Both the position numbers and the translations under genes were made by a program. 64,000 bases of DNA, from NCBI GenBank assembly GCA_018402085.1, contig JAGYJM010000002.1, positions 2,557,501-2,621,500 of the forward strand, given 5' to 3'. Each line of letters opens with the position of its first letter. Within the stretch, counting starts at the first letter, position 1. This document shows, in pieces, positions 26,609-35,891 of the stretch. The DNA comes from Flavobacteriales bacterium. Lineage in GTDB: Bacteria; Bacteroidota; Bacteroidia; Flavobacteriales_D; Sanyastnellaceae. The notes under the pieces are model-generated. The model ran no database searches. It had not been told where the DNA came from and was given only the letters and a program-made list of their open reading frames with translations.

Positions 26609-27661
26609 ATGGAATTCTCTGCCCGTCAAATAGCCGAAATCCTGCAAGGGAGTGTAGACGGTGACGAAAAAGTGCTTGCGCACCGCCTCTCAAAAATTGA
26701 AGAGGGGGAGCAAGGCACCCTGACGTTTCTTGCCAACAAGAAATATGAATCGTTCATTTATACCACCAGGGCTTCCATTGCCATAGTGAACCAGGACTTC
26801 ACACCTGAGAGCGCTCTTCCTGAGACCCTCACGCTGGTTCGTGTAGAAGATGCCTATGGCGCATTTGCGAAACTGCTTCAGCACTATAACACCTACCGGC
26901 ACCAGCGCACGGGGATAGACAGCACGGCAATCGTCAATCAGGGAGCGAAACTGGGTGAAGATGTGTATGTCGGTCACCAGACAGTTATTTTGCAAGATGT
27001 GCAGATTGGAGGTCACACGAAGATTTATGGCCAGTGCTACATTGGCGAGGGTGTTCGGCTCGGCCAGCACTGCATCATCCATCCTGGAGTACGCTTACTA
27101 GACGACACGATCATCGGTGACCACTGCGTGATCCATTCAGGAACTGTAGTTGGCAGCGATGGCTTTGGCTTTGCCCCGAGCAACAGCAATGAATATCAAA
27201 AGGTCGCTCAGATCGGAAATGTGATCATTGAAGACCATGTAGAAATCGGTGCCAACACCACCATTGATCGCGCTACCTTAGGCTCAACATACATCAGGAA
27301 AGGAGTAAAACTTGACAACCTCATTCAGGTGGCGCACAATGTGGATATCGGTGAAAATACCGTTATCGCTGCCCAAACCGGGATCGCCGGTTCTACCAAA
27401 ATCGGGAAAAACTGCATGATCGGGGGGCAAGTCGGACTGGTTGGGCACATCACCATCGCTGACGGTGTGAAAATTGCAGCGCAATCCGGCATCAGCGCCA
27501 GTATTCTCAAAGAAGGTGAAATCGTTCAGGGCTCACCCGCCTTCCCGATTCGCAACTACAAAATGTCGTACATCGGCTTCCGCAGGTTGCCTGAAATGGA
27601 AGACCGCCTCCGAAAATTAGAATCCAACGCCAACGATCACAACCAAGCCAACAATGAGTGA
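26609..27661 (+). CDS. lpxD: UDP-3-O-(3-hydroxyacyl)glucosamine N-acyltransferase
   Basis: 350 aa; third step of lipid A synthesis, adding the N-linked 3-hydroxyacyl chain. An N-terminal uridine-binding domain (1-100) is followed by a left-handed beta-helix of hexapeptide repeats. The conserved active-site region [16 protein letters not shown] contains the catalytic-type His region, and [22 protein letters not shown] is typical. A C-terminal helical tail completes it. Length as in the family. It overlaps the next gene by 8 bp. Confidence 0.95.
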   Translation: MEFSARQIAEILQGSVDGDEKVLAHRLSKIEEGEQGTLTFLANKKYESFIYTTRASIAIVNQDFTPESALPETLTLVRVEDAYGAFAKLLQHYNTYRHQRTGIDSTAIVNQGAKLGEDVYVGHQTVILQDVQIGGHTKIYGQCYIGEGVRLGQHCIIHPGVRLLDDTIIGDHCVIHSGTVVGSDGFGFAPSNSNEYQKVAQIGNVIIEDHVEIGANTTIDRATLGSTYIRKGVKLDNLIQVAHNVDIGENTVIAAQTGIAGSTKIGKNCMIGGQVGLVGHITIADGVKIAAQSGISASILKEGEIVQGSPAFPIRNYKMSYIGFRRLPEMEDRLRKLESNANDHNQANNE

Positions 27662-29060
27662 CCGACAGCGGACCCTCAAAGCCCCTGCCACATTTCAAGG
27701 CATCGGGCTGCATACGGGAGTTCACACCAACCTTATCGTTAAGCCGGCACCTGAAGGGCACGGCTATAAATTCAAACGAACAGACCTCGAAGGTGAACCG
27801 CTCATCAATGCAGATGCCAGCCTGGTCACAGGTACTCAACGGGGCACCACGATTGAACATAACGGGGCAAAAGTACACACCACTGAACATGTGCTTGCCG
27901 CAATCTACGGATGCAAGATCGATAATGCCCTGATTGAAATTGACGGACCTGAAGTGCCCATTCTCGATGGCAGTGCATACCCATTCGTTGAAGCCTTCGA
28001 AAAAATCGGTTATGAAGAGCAGAATGCCGATCGCCAATACCTTGTGCTGACAGAAAACCTGACCTTTGAAGATAACGAGCGCAACATTGAAATGCTCGCC
28101 GTACCTACTGCCGGAGGAGAATTCAGATTGACCGTAATGGTCGACTATAACTCACCCATTCTCGGTACACAGCATGCCAGCATGTATCACCTCGGAGAGT
28201 TCATTCCGGAAATCGCGCGTTGCCGCACCTTCGTCTTCCTCAAAGAAATCAAGCACCTCGCAGAAGCAGGCTTGATCAAGGGTGGAGACCTTGACAATGC
28301 CATTGTACTTGTAGAGCGTGAATACTCCAAGGCTGAATTGGATGAAATTGCAAAACTCGTAGGCAAAGAAGAGCTGAACATTGAAGTGCAGAACACCGGA
28401 GTGTTGAACACCATTGAACTGCAGTATGAAAATGAGCCTGCGCGCCATAAACTCCTCGATATCGTCGGAGACCTCGCCCTCGTGGGCAAGTTCATTAAAG
28501 GGCACATTCTGGCTGCCAGACCCGGACACGCCGGAAATGTAGCCTTCGCGAAGGTGCTCAAAGAGCTTGACAAGAAGAAGAATGGCGCCCCTCAGATTGA
28601 CCTGACCAAAGATCCGGTATACGACATTAATGACATTAGCCATATTCTGCCTCACCGCTATCCCTTTCTCCTGGTTGACAAAATCATGGAGATGGATGAC
28701 AACTCCATCATAGGCCTCAAGAACGTAACGCTCAACGAGCCTTTCTTTCAGGGGCATTTCCCCGACAACCCCGTCATGCCCGGAGTGCTTCAAGTGGAGG
28801 CGATGGCCCAGGTAGGAGGTATATTTGCACTCTCTACCGTGCCTGACCCGGAAAACTACTCTACTTACTTCCTCAAAATCGACAATGTGCGCTTCAAACA
28901 GAAGGTGCTTCCCGGTGACACCATCATCTTCAGCCTACACCTCGAGTCGCCCATTCGAAGAGGATTGGTACATATGTCCGGAAAAGCCTACGTCAACAAC
29001 AAACTCGTCTCTGAGGCGGTAATGATGGCACAAATCGTCAAAGAGAAAAACCTAGATTAG
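27654..29060 (+). CDS. lpxC/fabZ: Bifunctional UDP-3-O-acyl-GlcNAc deacetylase / 3-hydroxyacyl-ACP dehydratase
   Basis: 468 aa fusion characteristic of Bacteroidota. The LpxC part (residues 1-~305) is a zinc deacetylase with [18 protein letters not shown] at the start and the zinc-binding [11 protein letters not shown]. Further zinc and active-site residues lie in [16 protein letters not shown] and [13 protein letters not shown]. The FabZ hotdog domain (~320-468) has [17 protein letters not shown] and the catalytic [20 protein letters not shown]. The first commits UDP-acyl-GlcNAc to lipid A; the second dehydrates 3-hydroxyacyl-ACP in fatty acid synthesis. The gene sits between lpxD and lpxA (11-bp gap after). 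Confidence 0.97.
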   Translation: MSDRQRTLKAPATFQGIGLHTGVHTNLIVKPAPEGHGYKFKRTDLEGEPLINADASLVTGTQRGTTIEHNGAKVHTTEHVLAAIYGCKIDNALIEIDGPEVPILDGSAYPFVEAFEKIGYEEQNADRQYLVLTENLTFEDNERNIEMLAVPTAGGEFRLTVMVDYNSPILGTQHASMYHLGEFIPEIARCRTFVFLKEIKHLAEAGLIKGGDLDNAIVLVEREYSKAELDEIAKLVGKEELNIEVQNTGVLNTIELQYENEPARHKLLDIVGDLALVGKFIKGHILAARPGHAGNVAFAKVLKELDKKKNGAPQIDLTKDPVYDINDISHILPHRYPFLLVDKIMEMDDNSIIGLKNVTLNEPFFQGHFPDNPVMPGVLQVEAMAQVGGIFALSTVPDPENYSTYFLKIDNVRFKQKVLPGDTIIFSLHLESPIRRGLVHMSGKAYVNNKLVSEAVMMAQIVKEKNLD

Positions 29061-29071
29061 CGGCAACGCCT

Positions 29072-29848
29072 ATGATTTCAGAATTCGCACAGGTTCATCC
29101 TGAAGCCAAAATCGGTGACGCCGTCGAAATCGGACCGTTCACCTCCGTTGCAGCCAATGTAGAAATTGGCGAAGGCTCATGGATTGGCCCAAACGTAACT
29201 ATCATGGATGGTGCCCGCATTGGAAGGCACTGCCGCATTTTTCCCGGTGCCGTGATCTCTGCTATTCCGCAAGACCTCAAATTTCAGGGTGAAGAGACCA
29301 CGGCTGAAATCGGAGACCACACCACCATCCGCGAGTGCGTGACCGTGAACCGCGGCACCAAAGACCGAATGAAAACTGCGGTTGGTGCACACTGCCTGCT
29401 GATGGCCTATGTGCATATCGCTCACGATGTGGTAGTGGGCAACCACTGCATTCTTGCCAATACTGCAAATATTGCCGGGCATGTAGTGATTGAAGATTTC
29501 GTCGTGATTGAAGGGGTCGTAGCTGTGCAGCAGTTCATCCGCATAGGGCAGCATGCCTTTGTAGCCGGAGGTTCACTGGTGCGCAAAAATGTTCCCCCTT
29601 ATGTGAAAGCAGCCCGTGAACCACTGACTTATGCGGGTGTCAACACCATCGGACTCCGCCGTCGCGGGTTTGAAGACGATACCATCAGCCACATTGAAGA
29701 CGTGTACAGAACGCTTTATATCCATAACTCAAACCTGAGTCAGGCCATAAGCGCAGCCGATGTAGAACTGCCTAAAACACGAGAAAAAGAAAGCATTCTC
29801 ACCTTCATTAAGGCCTCTACCAAAGGCATTATACGCGGACCGGTCTAG
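29072..29848 (+). CDS. lpxA: UDP-N-acetylglucosamine O-acyltransferase
   Basis: 258 aa; first step of lipid A synthesis. Hexapeptide beta-helix from residue 5 to about 190. Characteristic LpxA segments are AVISAIPQDLKFQGEETT, TTIRECVTVNRGT and the catalytic-type His in AYVHIAHDVVVGNHCILAN, followed by NTIGLRRRGF and a C-terminal helical domain. Third gene of the lpx operon, followed 3 bp later by an ABC ATPase gene. Confidence 0.96.
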   Translation: MISEFAQVHPEAKIGDAVEIGPFTSVAANVEIGEGSWIGPNVTIMDGARIGRHCRIFPGAVISAIPQDLKFQGEETTAEIGDHTTIRECVTVNRGTKDRMKTAVGAHCLLMAYVHIAHDVVVGNHCILANTANIAGHVVIEDFVVIEGVVAVQQFIRIGQHAFVAGGSLVRKNVPPYVKAAREPLTYAGVNTIGLRRRGFEDDTISHIEDVYRTLYIHNSNLSQAISAADVELPKTREKESILTFIKASTKGIIRGPV

Positions 29849-29851
29849 CCC

Positions 29852-30478
29852 ATGCGCATCGCTCTCGAGCATACCGGAAGGCGCTTCAACCGCGACTGGA
29901 TTTTCCGGCACCTCGATCTCGAGATACCCGCTGAAAGCCGGGTGTTGATTGTAGGTCGGAATGGCTCCGGAAAATCTACGCTCTTGCAAGTGATTTCAGG
30001 GTTTTTATCTCCTTCTGAAGGCCAGGTGCGCTACTTTTCTAATAACGGCGAAAAATCGCCGGATGCGTCGGCCTTATTGACTTCACTGGCAGCTCCTTAC
30101 CTCGAAATTTTTGAAGACCTCACACTCGAAGAATCGATTCAGTTTCAATTGCGCTTCCGCCGCTTTCGCGGCGAAATGAGCGCAGAAGACGTTATCAGGG
30201 CTACTGAACTCGCTGAACACCGGCATAAACAAGTACGCTACTTTTCTTCCGGAATGCGCCAACGGCTGCGACTGGCACTGGCGATACTCGCTGACAGTGC
30301 GCTACTCTGCCTGGATGAGCCCACCTCCAACCTCGATAAAGAAGCTATTCAGTGGTACCGCAATCTGCTGAAAGACCACAGCTCTCAACGTACCGTAATC
30401 GTGAGCAGTAACCACCAGCCGGATGACTACATCGCTGAAGACATGCGCATTGATCTGGCCAACTACAAACAGGGTTAA
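29852..30478 (+). CDS. ABC transporter ATP-binding protein (single domain)
   Basis: 208 aa. Walker A GRNGSGKSTLLQ near residue 34, signature SSGMRQRLRLALAI near 130, and Walker B ALLCLDEPTSNLD. There is no permease gene beside it. It follows lpxA with a 3-bp gap, so it is co-transcribed with lipid A genes; a role in envelope lipid transport or another export process is only a guess. Two palindromes lie inside, at 30046 (GEKSPDA) and 30154 (FRRFRGE). Confidence 0.87.
   Translation: MRIALEHTGRRFNRDWIFRHLDLEIPAESRVLIVGRNGSGKSTLLQVISGFLSPSEGQVRYFSNNGEKSPDASALLTSLAAPYLEIFEDLTLEESIQFQLRFRRFRGEMSAEDVIRATELAEHRHKQVRYFSSGMRQRLRLALAILADSALLCLDEPTSNLDKEAIQWYRNLLKDHSSQRTVIVSSNHQPDDYIAEDMRIDLANYKQG
30046..30065 (+). 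repeat. GATG palindrome, in ABC ATPase gene
   Basis: CGGCGA-AAAA-TCGCCG-GATG. It encodes GEKSPDA, in the same reading frame as the RAKARD copies. Confidence 0.6.
30154..30173 (-). repeat. GATG-palindrome variant (GAAG flank), in ABC ATPase gene
   Basis: Minus strand: CGCCGC-GAAA-GCGGCG-GAAG. The gene strand encodes FRRFRGE. The flank differs by one base from the consensus. Confidence 0.4.
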
Positions 30479-30565
30479 GAATTTTCCTACACGCTTTTTC
30501 CTGCTGCGCTGACTAACCACATAGGGCTTGCTACGGTAAACAGAGCCGAAAGCAATTTGAACCCT

Positions 30566-32290
30566 ATGTTGACTATTTACCCTCTACAACGCATGTTCAG
30601 CATGCTCGCCGTTCTGCTCTTTTCACTCGCCGCGAAAGCGGCGGATGACGGAATGGGCTGCTTCCTCCACCAGTTGAACCGAGACCACTCGACCGTTCTC
30701 ACTGATGGCTACATCGCACAAACCTTTGATGCCTGTGAAAACGGACGGCTTGAATACCTCCATTTCTTTATCGAAAGCACAGACTTCGACACCTTCGGCG
30801 TCAGGATGAGCCTCCACCATAAAGGTGAAGAAATCCACAGCCAACAAGTCGTGGTTCCAGGAAAAGCCACCACCGGCGCCGTAAAAGCATGGATGGCAAA
30901 TCCACCGCAGGTCGAAGCAGGTGAATCGTATGAATTTCGCCTCTGGGTGCCACAAAACAAGGCCTTCGTAGCCTATCATTCGAGCCATAACCTTTACGAA
31001 AGCGGCTACATGAAAGTAAGTGGCCTCTATATGGGTACAGACCTCGCTTTTGAAGCCGGTGTTCGATTTCAGCAAGCCCCCGGTAAAAACGAAACTCCGG
31101 TCGATGAAACTCACTGCGATCCGCGTCAGGAGCGCACCGACCAAACCATTGTGGCAAACCTTATTGAAACCCAGACACTCTCATTCTGTGATGCCCGGCA
31201 CCTCGACGGTATTCTGCTCTACTACACAGCATCGCAAAGTGTGAGCGGGGCAGGCGTGCTTTATAAACGACACAAAGAAGCAGAAGGGCCGGTTGCGGTG
31301 ATGCCTTTCGAATTAAATGCTTCAGGTGGTATTACCCCTTTCTTTCTCAAGCCCGAATCGCAGGTGAAGCTTGAGGCCGGTCAAGTCTATTCGCTTTCAT
31401 TTGAAGGACCTGAAGCAGGCCTGCCGGATGATTTCGAATTGTACTGCAGTGCTGAGAATGCCTATCCAATCGGACGGCTGCACTCGCCGCTTTACGAAGA
31501 AAGCATTGACCTCGCTTTTCAGGTTTTCTTCAACGATGGTTTGCCGCAAACCGTGCCGCAAATGAAAGAGTTTACCGACCACCCCTGGCACGATTGTGTG
31601 ATTTCTCAGCCCTATTGGAATGACCACCGCACCTATGAAGGGCAGCATGTCATTTCAATAGACCTTCCGCTCTGCGACGATGGCAACTTCGAGGCGGTTT
31701 ACCTTCCGGGTAAGATCATCTCAGACACCGCCATCAAATGGGAGTTGCTGCGTTCTGACGGTAAATCACTGGCTACCGGAAAACTCAAAGAAACAAAAGG
31801 ATTTAAAGGGCTGCTCACTGCAGACCTTGGCAGAGAACGTTCACTTTTTTATTTCAACCACCGCCTGGTCATCAGCCTGAAAGAAGATGATGCCCTGCAA
31901 TTCGCTGTCAACACAAAAGGTGATCAGGATTTGCCCACAACCATTGATGGCCATATTGCTCCGGAGTCGATTTGCTATGCTGTTGGCATGAGCCCCTACC
32001 GAATCCGTTTTGAAGCCGCTGACGCCGAAAGCAAAACACCTCTTCTAAAAGCCTGGCCCAACCCATTCAACGATCAGTTCAGCGTGCGCATTGACCATTT
32101 GAATGGTCGAAGAGGCACCCTCTTTTTGTACAGCCTGCAAGGTGTAGAAGTTTTCAAAGCACAGGTAAGCGCTTCCGATGAGGCCCAGGTACTTCTGGTG
32201 CGACCAACAGCACCTCTGGAGCCCGGATTCTATACAATTCGTTTTGAGTACGACGATCAGATTTTACTCGAAACCGTGATCTGTCAGTAG
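30566..32290 (+). CDS. Secreted protein of unknown function with T9SS type A signal
   Basis: 574 aa from ATG 30566; ATG 30593 (MFSMLAVLLFSLAAKAADD) is an equally good signal-peptide start. The signal peptide end coincides with palindrome 30628-30647 (AAKAAD). The body is beta-rich with two or three similar ~120-aa segments (YIAQTFDACENGRLEYLHFF, TQTLSFCDARHLDGILLYY, VISIDLPLCDDGNFEAVYLP), each opening with a Cys after an ETQTLSF/CD pattern. The C-terminus WPNPFNDQFSVRIDHL ... FYTIRFEYDDQILLETVICQ is a T9SS type A sorting domain. No enzyme motif recognised. Confidence 0.82.
   Translation: MLTIYPLQRMFSMLAVLLFSLAAKAADDGMGCFLHQLNRDHSTVLTDGYIAQTFDACENGRLEYLHFFIESTDFDTFGVRMSLHHKGEEIHSQQVVVPGKATTGAVKAWMANPPQVEAGESYEFRLWVPQNKAFVAYHSSHNLYESGYMKVSGLYMGTDLAFEAGVRFQQAPGKNETPVDETHCDPRQERTDQTIVANLIETQTLSFCDARHLDGILLYYTASQSVSGAGVLYKRHKEAEGPVAVMPFELNASGGITPFFLKPESQVKLEAGQVYSLSFEGPEAGLPDDFELYCSAENAYPIGRLHSPLYEESIDLAFQVFFNDGLPQTVPQMKEFTDHPWHDCVISQPYWNDHRTYEGQHVISIDLPLCDDGNFEAVYLPGKIISDTAIKWELLRSDGKSLATGKLKETKGFKGLLTADLGRERSLFYFNHRLVISLKEDDALQFAVNTKGDQDLPTTIDGHIAPESICYAVGMSPYRIRFEAADAESKTPLLKAWPNPFNDQFSVRIDHLNGRRGTLFLYSLQGVEVFKAQVSASDEAQVLLVRPTAPLEPGFYTIRFEYDDQILLETVICQ
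30628..30647 (+). repeat. GATG palindrome, at a signal-peptide cleavage region
   Basis: CGCCGC-GAAA-GCGGCG-GATG. It reads AAKAADD in frame and forms the end of the signal peptide of the T9SS protein. Confidence 0.65.
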
Positions 32291-32292
32291 AC

Positions 32293-33771
32293 TCAAAGGC
32301 AGTGCACCGGGCGCAACAGGTCATTGACCGTTTTCACCGGCGCAAAGGTTTCAGCAGGTACCTCTACGAATACCGTCAGCCAGTCTTCCATGGCTCCATT
32401 CCAGAGCCCGGGGTGTTCGAGTACCTTGATCAGTCTACCTTCATGAGCTTTCTCTGCGATAAAGGCACGCTCGGGGTTGATGTAATCGTGGAGCTTGTAC
32501 ATACCTTGATCCGGTCGCTTTGTGATGCAGACCAGGTCTACCGGATTGAAGTGGGTACTCTGTTGAAGAAGCGCTACCTGTCTGGCATCTGATTCATCTA
32601 TTTGCGCACGCTCAACCACCTGGGCAGAGAGCTGACCACGCCGGTTCCGCACCCAGAAAGGGCCTCCACCGGGCTCCCCTTCATTGCGCACCATGCCGCA
32701 CACGCGTAACGGACGATCGAGCCATTGCAGCAGATCATGTACCGCCGGCGCGAGTTGCTCTTCGGGATGTGCAAACCACTTCCGGTAAAAGAAAGCCGCG
32801 TTTTCTTCAGCTTCTTCTCCATTCTGACGAAGCGCATGCAGCCATTCGTTGCGTTGGCGATGCAGCATCAAGGCAAGCCCGGCCAGGGCCTTTTTATAGC
32901 GCACGGTGGTGCCCATCTTTGACTCCGGCACCACATTATCGATGTTCTTAATAAAAATAAGATTTGCGTCAAGGCGGTCGAGGTTGTCAATCAACGCACC
33001 ATGCCCGCCCGGTCGAAACAGCAGACTTCCGTCATCATTTCGCACCACATCACCCTGTTGATCAATAGAGAGTGTATCTGTGGAGGAAAATTGATGAGAA
33101 TAGCTAAGGTTCACTTTCATTCCGGTATCAGCCGTCACATCCGCCGCTTTTGCGGCGAGCCAGGTCACATCTTCATCTTTATAATGGCCAGGAATAGTAA
33201 AATGAAGGTGCGCACCTCCGTGACCACTACCGTAATGAACGGCCTCATAGACATGTTCAGCGAAGGCTGTACGCGATTCATTCGGGTACCGGTGAAAAGG
33301 AACCTCTCCCTTCGGTTTATCACGGAAGCCTAAGCCTTCAGGCCCAAGAATCAGAGCTGAAAGCGCTGGCCAGTTTTCATCTTCAATCAGACGATCAACC
33401 GAAGTCGCAAGTCGTTGAGCAGCCTTCTCAAGTGCTGGGTAGAAAGCAAAATCGCGAATGTGCGCTATAAAGTCACGAAACAAGGGGTTTTCAGGATTCG
33501 CCTCATAGACGTGGCGGAACATGCGCGACGCTGCGCCGGATGCCGGCACAAATTTGACAACTTCAATGCGCTGTTTCTGCTCTATGAAGATCTCAGCGAG
33601 CCGGTCAGCGTCATGGTCTTCAAGCACAACGACGCCCTGTTCAGGGGTGCAAGGAGCGTACACCGTTGTAGGAAGAACACCTTTTCGCAGCCGATGTAAC
33701 TGGGCATCGGCCTCTTCAGGCGTCACACCCCGTTTTTTCATCTCTTCAACATCCCGGGAAGTCCATTCCAT
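32293..33771 (-). CDS. DUF4301 family protein
   Basis: 492 aa from MEWTSRDVEEMKKRGV; the open frame starts 33 bp earlier. The sequence KFVPASGAASRMFRHVYE near residue 80 is the most characteristic block of DUF4301, a family largely restricted to Bacteroidota; its GASRM-type loop recalls nucleotide-sugar transferases, but no activity is established. Also conserved: FHRYPNESRTAFAEHVYE and FRPGGHGALIDNL. Cytoplasmic, no signal peptide. Palindrome 33138-33157 encodes LAAKAADV. The 3' end abuts the convergent T9SS gene (2 bp apart). Confidence 0.83.
   Translation of the reverse strand: MEWTSRDVEEMKKRGVTPEEADAQLHRLRKGVLPTTVYAPCTPEQGVVVLEDHDADRLAEIFIEQKQRIEVVKFVPASGAASRMFRHVYEANPENPLFRDFIAHIRDFAFYPALEKAAQRLATSVDRLIEDENWPALSALILGPEGLGFRDKPKGEVPFHRYPNESRTAFAEHVYEAVHYGSGHGGAHLHFTIPGHYKDEDVTWLAAKAADVTADTGMKVNLSYSHQFSSTDTLSIDQQGDVVRNDDGSLLFRPGGHGALIDNLDRLDANLIFIKNIDNVVPESKMGTTVRYKKALAGLALMLHRQRNEWLHALRQNGEEAEENAAFFYRKWFAHPEEQLAPAVHDLLQWLDRPLRVCGMVRNEGEPGGGPFWVRNRRGQLSAQVVERAQIDESDARQVALLQQSTHFNPVDLVCITKRPDQGMYKLHDYINPERAFIAEKAHEGRLIKVLEHPGLWNGAMEDWLTVFVEVPAETFAPVKTVNDLLRPVHCL
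33138..33157 (-). repeat. GATG palindrome, in DUF4301 gene
   Basis: Minus strand: CGCCGC-AAAA-GCGGCG-GATG, encoding AAKAADV in frame on the coding strand. Confidence 0.65.
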
Positions 33772-33828
33772 AGCTACATCTTCTGATCCTCTGCGAAAAT
33801 ACAAAGGTCAGATGGATAGCAGGAAGTT

Positions 33829-34197
33829 TCAGGCAGCTGAAGAAGCGAGTTGCGCACTGAGTTGATCAAAGACCACGTCACACTCCTTGCGCACTGCCCC
33901 TACTAAAGCGGGCAGGCTTTCGAGTTCAATGTGTTCTTTTGAACGCTTCTCGATGTCAAGAATGTTTCGCTCCATGCTCGTGAGCCCTAGCATTGAAATA
34001 CTTGATTTAGCCTTATGAGCCAGTGGATGAAGCGCAAGCAGATCATTTCGCTTTATACAGTCTTCCATCTCCCCTACATACTCCGGCACCTGTTCGAGGA
34101 ACAGTTTGATGATATTGTTCACCATCTCCTGATTCCCCTGAAAGACCTGATTCAGATACGACAGGTCGAACAGTGGTTCACTGTGGTTCGTATTCAT
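33829..34197 (-). CDS. Hpt (histidine phosphotransfer) domain protein
   Basis: 122 aa, a stand-alone Hpt four-helix bundle. The phosphorylatable His lies in HPLAHKAKSSISMLGL (His-58 of AHKAKS), the standard Hpt pattern. It starts FDLSYLNQVFQGNQEMVNNIIKLFLEQ, the common Hpt N-terminus. It would shuttle phosphate between a hybrid kinase and a response regulator; no such partner is adjacent. The kinase at 47195 and the LytS at 58050 are not obvious hybrid kinases. Confidence 0.88.
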   Translation of the reverse strand: MNTNHSEPLFDLSYLNQVFQGNQEMVNNIIKLFLEQVPEYVGEMEDCIKRNDLLALHPLAHKAKSSISMLGLTSMERNILDIEKRSKEHIELESLPALVGAVRKECDVVFDQLSAQLASSAA

Positions 34198-34286
34198 TTG
34201 TTAAAGTTGGTTAGTACATCGTTATACGTGCGATGCTCACAATGGTTACGGATTGTAAAATTCTTTTGTTCAAACAAGAAGTGCGA

Positions 34287-34769
34287 TCAATTCAGCATCG
34301 GATCGGTTTTGCCTTTCACGAAAATGAGCCGCTCGAGAAAGCGGGTCAGGCAAGTAGATTTTTCGTCGGCCAGCGAAACGGTGCAGCGATGCTGGCTGCG
34401 CATGCGCGCGGTGCCGAAGTGCCTTAATGCGAGCAGATAAAAATTATCTGCCAAATAAATACCATAGGCGGTATTACTGTTCAGGAACATGATAATGGCA
34501 GCGGGTTCCTGTTGTTCGTCTGCGAAAAAGCTAAGCGTGCGCCCTCTTTTTCTGACAACCTTGATCGTTTTGAGTGCTTCGAGCTGCTGCAACAAGCCAT
34601 GCACTTTCGATTCATCCTGCAAATGATCCCGGAGGAGTAACATCTGCGTCCCTTCAATTCTCTCCATGCCTTCTTTTACCCTCATAAGCTTTGCAGGTTC
34701 GTCAGATAGACGCCGAAGCACCTTGTAAGGGATTTCCCATGACGAAGACAGTATCTTTCCGTTCTTCAC
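34287..34769 (-). CDS. Hypothetical protein
   Basis: 160 aa, soluble and basic, no recognised family. Starts MKNGKILSSSWEIPYKVLRRLSDEP. The middle is leucine-rich and probably helical (MLLLRDHLQDESKVHGLLQQLEALKTIKVVRK), followed by a beta-like stretch (AAIIMFLNSNTAYGIYLADNFYLLALRHF). It may contain a small winged-helix-like fold, but this is a guess. 89 bp upstream of the Hpt gene on the same strand, so it may belong to the same transcription unit. Confidence 0.6.
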   Translation of the reverse strand: MKNGKILSSSWEIPYKVLRRLSDEPAKLMRVKEGMERIEGTQMLLLRDHLQDESKVHGLLQQLEALKTIKVVRKRGRTLSFFADEQQEPAAIIMFLNSNTAYGIYLADNFYLLALRHFGTARMRSQHRCTVSLADEKSTCLTRFLERLIFVKGKTDPMLN

Positions 34770-34876
34770 ACCCGTGGTCTGTTTCCCTTAACGCAGGTTT
34801 AATGCGATCAATCACCTGAACTAAGCACCTGCTTCACTTGGGTTTCATACCTTTAGCGCGATTGCTGACAACAGGA

Positions 34877-35890
34877 ATGAAAAAAGTACTTGTGACGGGT
34901 GGAGCGGGCTTCATCGGTTCCCACACCAGTGTAGAGTTGTACAACGCCGGTTATCTGCCGGTACTCCTTGATAACTTCGCAAATTCGGATAAGCGTGTGT
35001 TAAAGGGGATTGAGGCAATTACCGGGCATACTCCGATTTGTCATGAGGGAGATTGCACCGATTATACCTTTGTAGACCGCATCTTTCGTGAAGAAGGCCC
35101 TTTTGAGGGCGTTATTCATTTCGCCGCCTACAAAGCAGTGAATGAATCAGTACACCATCCACTGAAGTATTACCACAACAACCTGCAATCTACCGAGGTG
35201 CTCCTTACCGCCATGAAGAAGCACGGGTGCAGCCGGTTGGTATTCTCGAGCAGCTGCACGGTTTACGGGCAACCTGCTAGCTTGCCGGTCACTGAAGAAA
35301 CACCGTTTCAGCGCGCCAATTCACCTTACGGATTTACGAAGCAGGTCTGCGAACGTATGATCAGCGATGTGGCGTCTGCTTCAGTGACTGGTCTCCAAGC
35401 GGTCTTGCTGCGATATTTTAATCCTATCGGAGCGCATCCCTCGGGTCATATCGGCGAATTACCGCTGGGCAAGCCTGAGAATCTGGTGCCTTACATTACG
35501 CAGACGGCAGCCGGGCTGCGCGACGAAGTGGTCATTTTCGGAAATGATTATGACACACCTGACGGCACTTGCGTGCGCGATTACATTCATGTGGTAGACC
35601 TTGCAGAGGCTCACGTGGCCGCCCTCCGGTATCTCGAACACCCCTCGCGCAACTGTGAAGCGCTTAACCTTGGCACGGGCGAAGGCAATTCAGTCAGTGA
35701 GGTAGTTAAATCGTTCATTGAAGAAACCGGAGCACATTTACCTTATCGCTTCGGAGAGCGTCGTCCGGGTGATGTAGAGCAGATCTGGGCCAGCGCCGCA
35801 AAAGCGGCGGATTTGCTAAAGTGGCATACAAAGCGCGATCTTCGTGAAGCCCTCCGCGATGCCTGGAACTGGCAGCAAAAGATCTCTTAG
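34877..35890 (+). CDS. galE: UDP-glucose 4-epimerase
   Basis: 337 aa from MKKVLVTGGAGFIGSHTSVE, with AGGA six bases before the ATG; the upstream frame is not used. The Rossmann NAD motif TGGAGFIGSH at 7-16, the active-site Ser/Thr in FSSSCTVYG and the YGFTK catalytic Tyr/Lys pair are present, as is ALRDAWNWQ at the end. Interconverts UDP-glucose and UDP-galactose for surface polysaccharides. Palindrome 35794-35813 encodes AAKAADL near the C-terminus. The next gene begins 1 bp after the stop. Confidence 0.95.
   Translation: MKKVLVTGGAGFIGSHTSVELYNAGYLPVLLDNFANSDKRVLKGIEAITGHTPICHEGDCTDYTFVDRIFREEGPFEGVIHFAAYKAVNESVHHPLKYYHNNLQSTEVLLTAMKKHGCSRLVFSSSCTVYGQPASLPVTEETPFQRANSPYGFTKQVCERMISDVASASVTGLQAVLLRYFNPIGAHPSGHIGELPLGKPENLVPYITQTAAGLRDEVVIFGNDYDTPDGTCVRDYIHVVDLAEAHVAALRYLEHPSRNCEALNLGTGEGNSVSEVVKSFIEETGAHLPYRFGERRPGDVEQIWASAAKAADLLKWHTKRDLREALRDAWNWQQKIS
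35794..35813 (+). repeat. GATG-palindrome variant (GATT flank), in galE
   Basis: CGCCGC-AAAA-GCGGCG-GATT; encodes AAKAADL in frame. Confidence 0.6.
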
Positions 35891-35891
35891 C

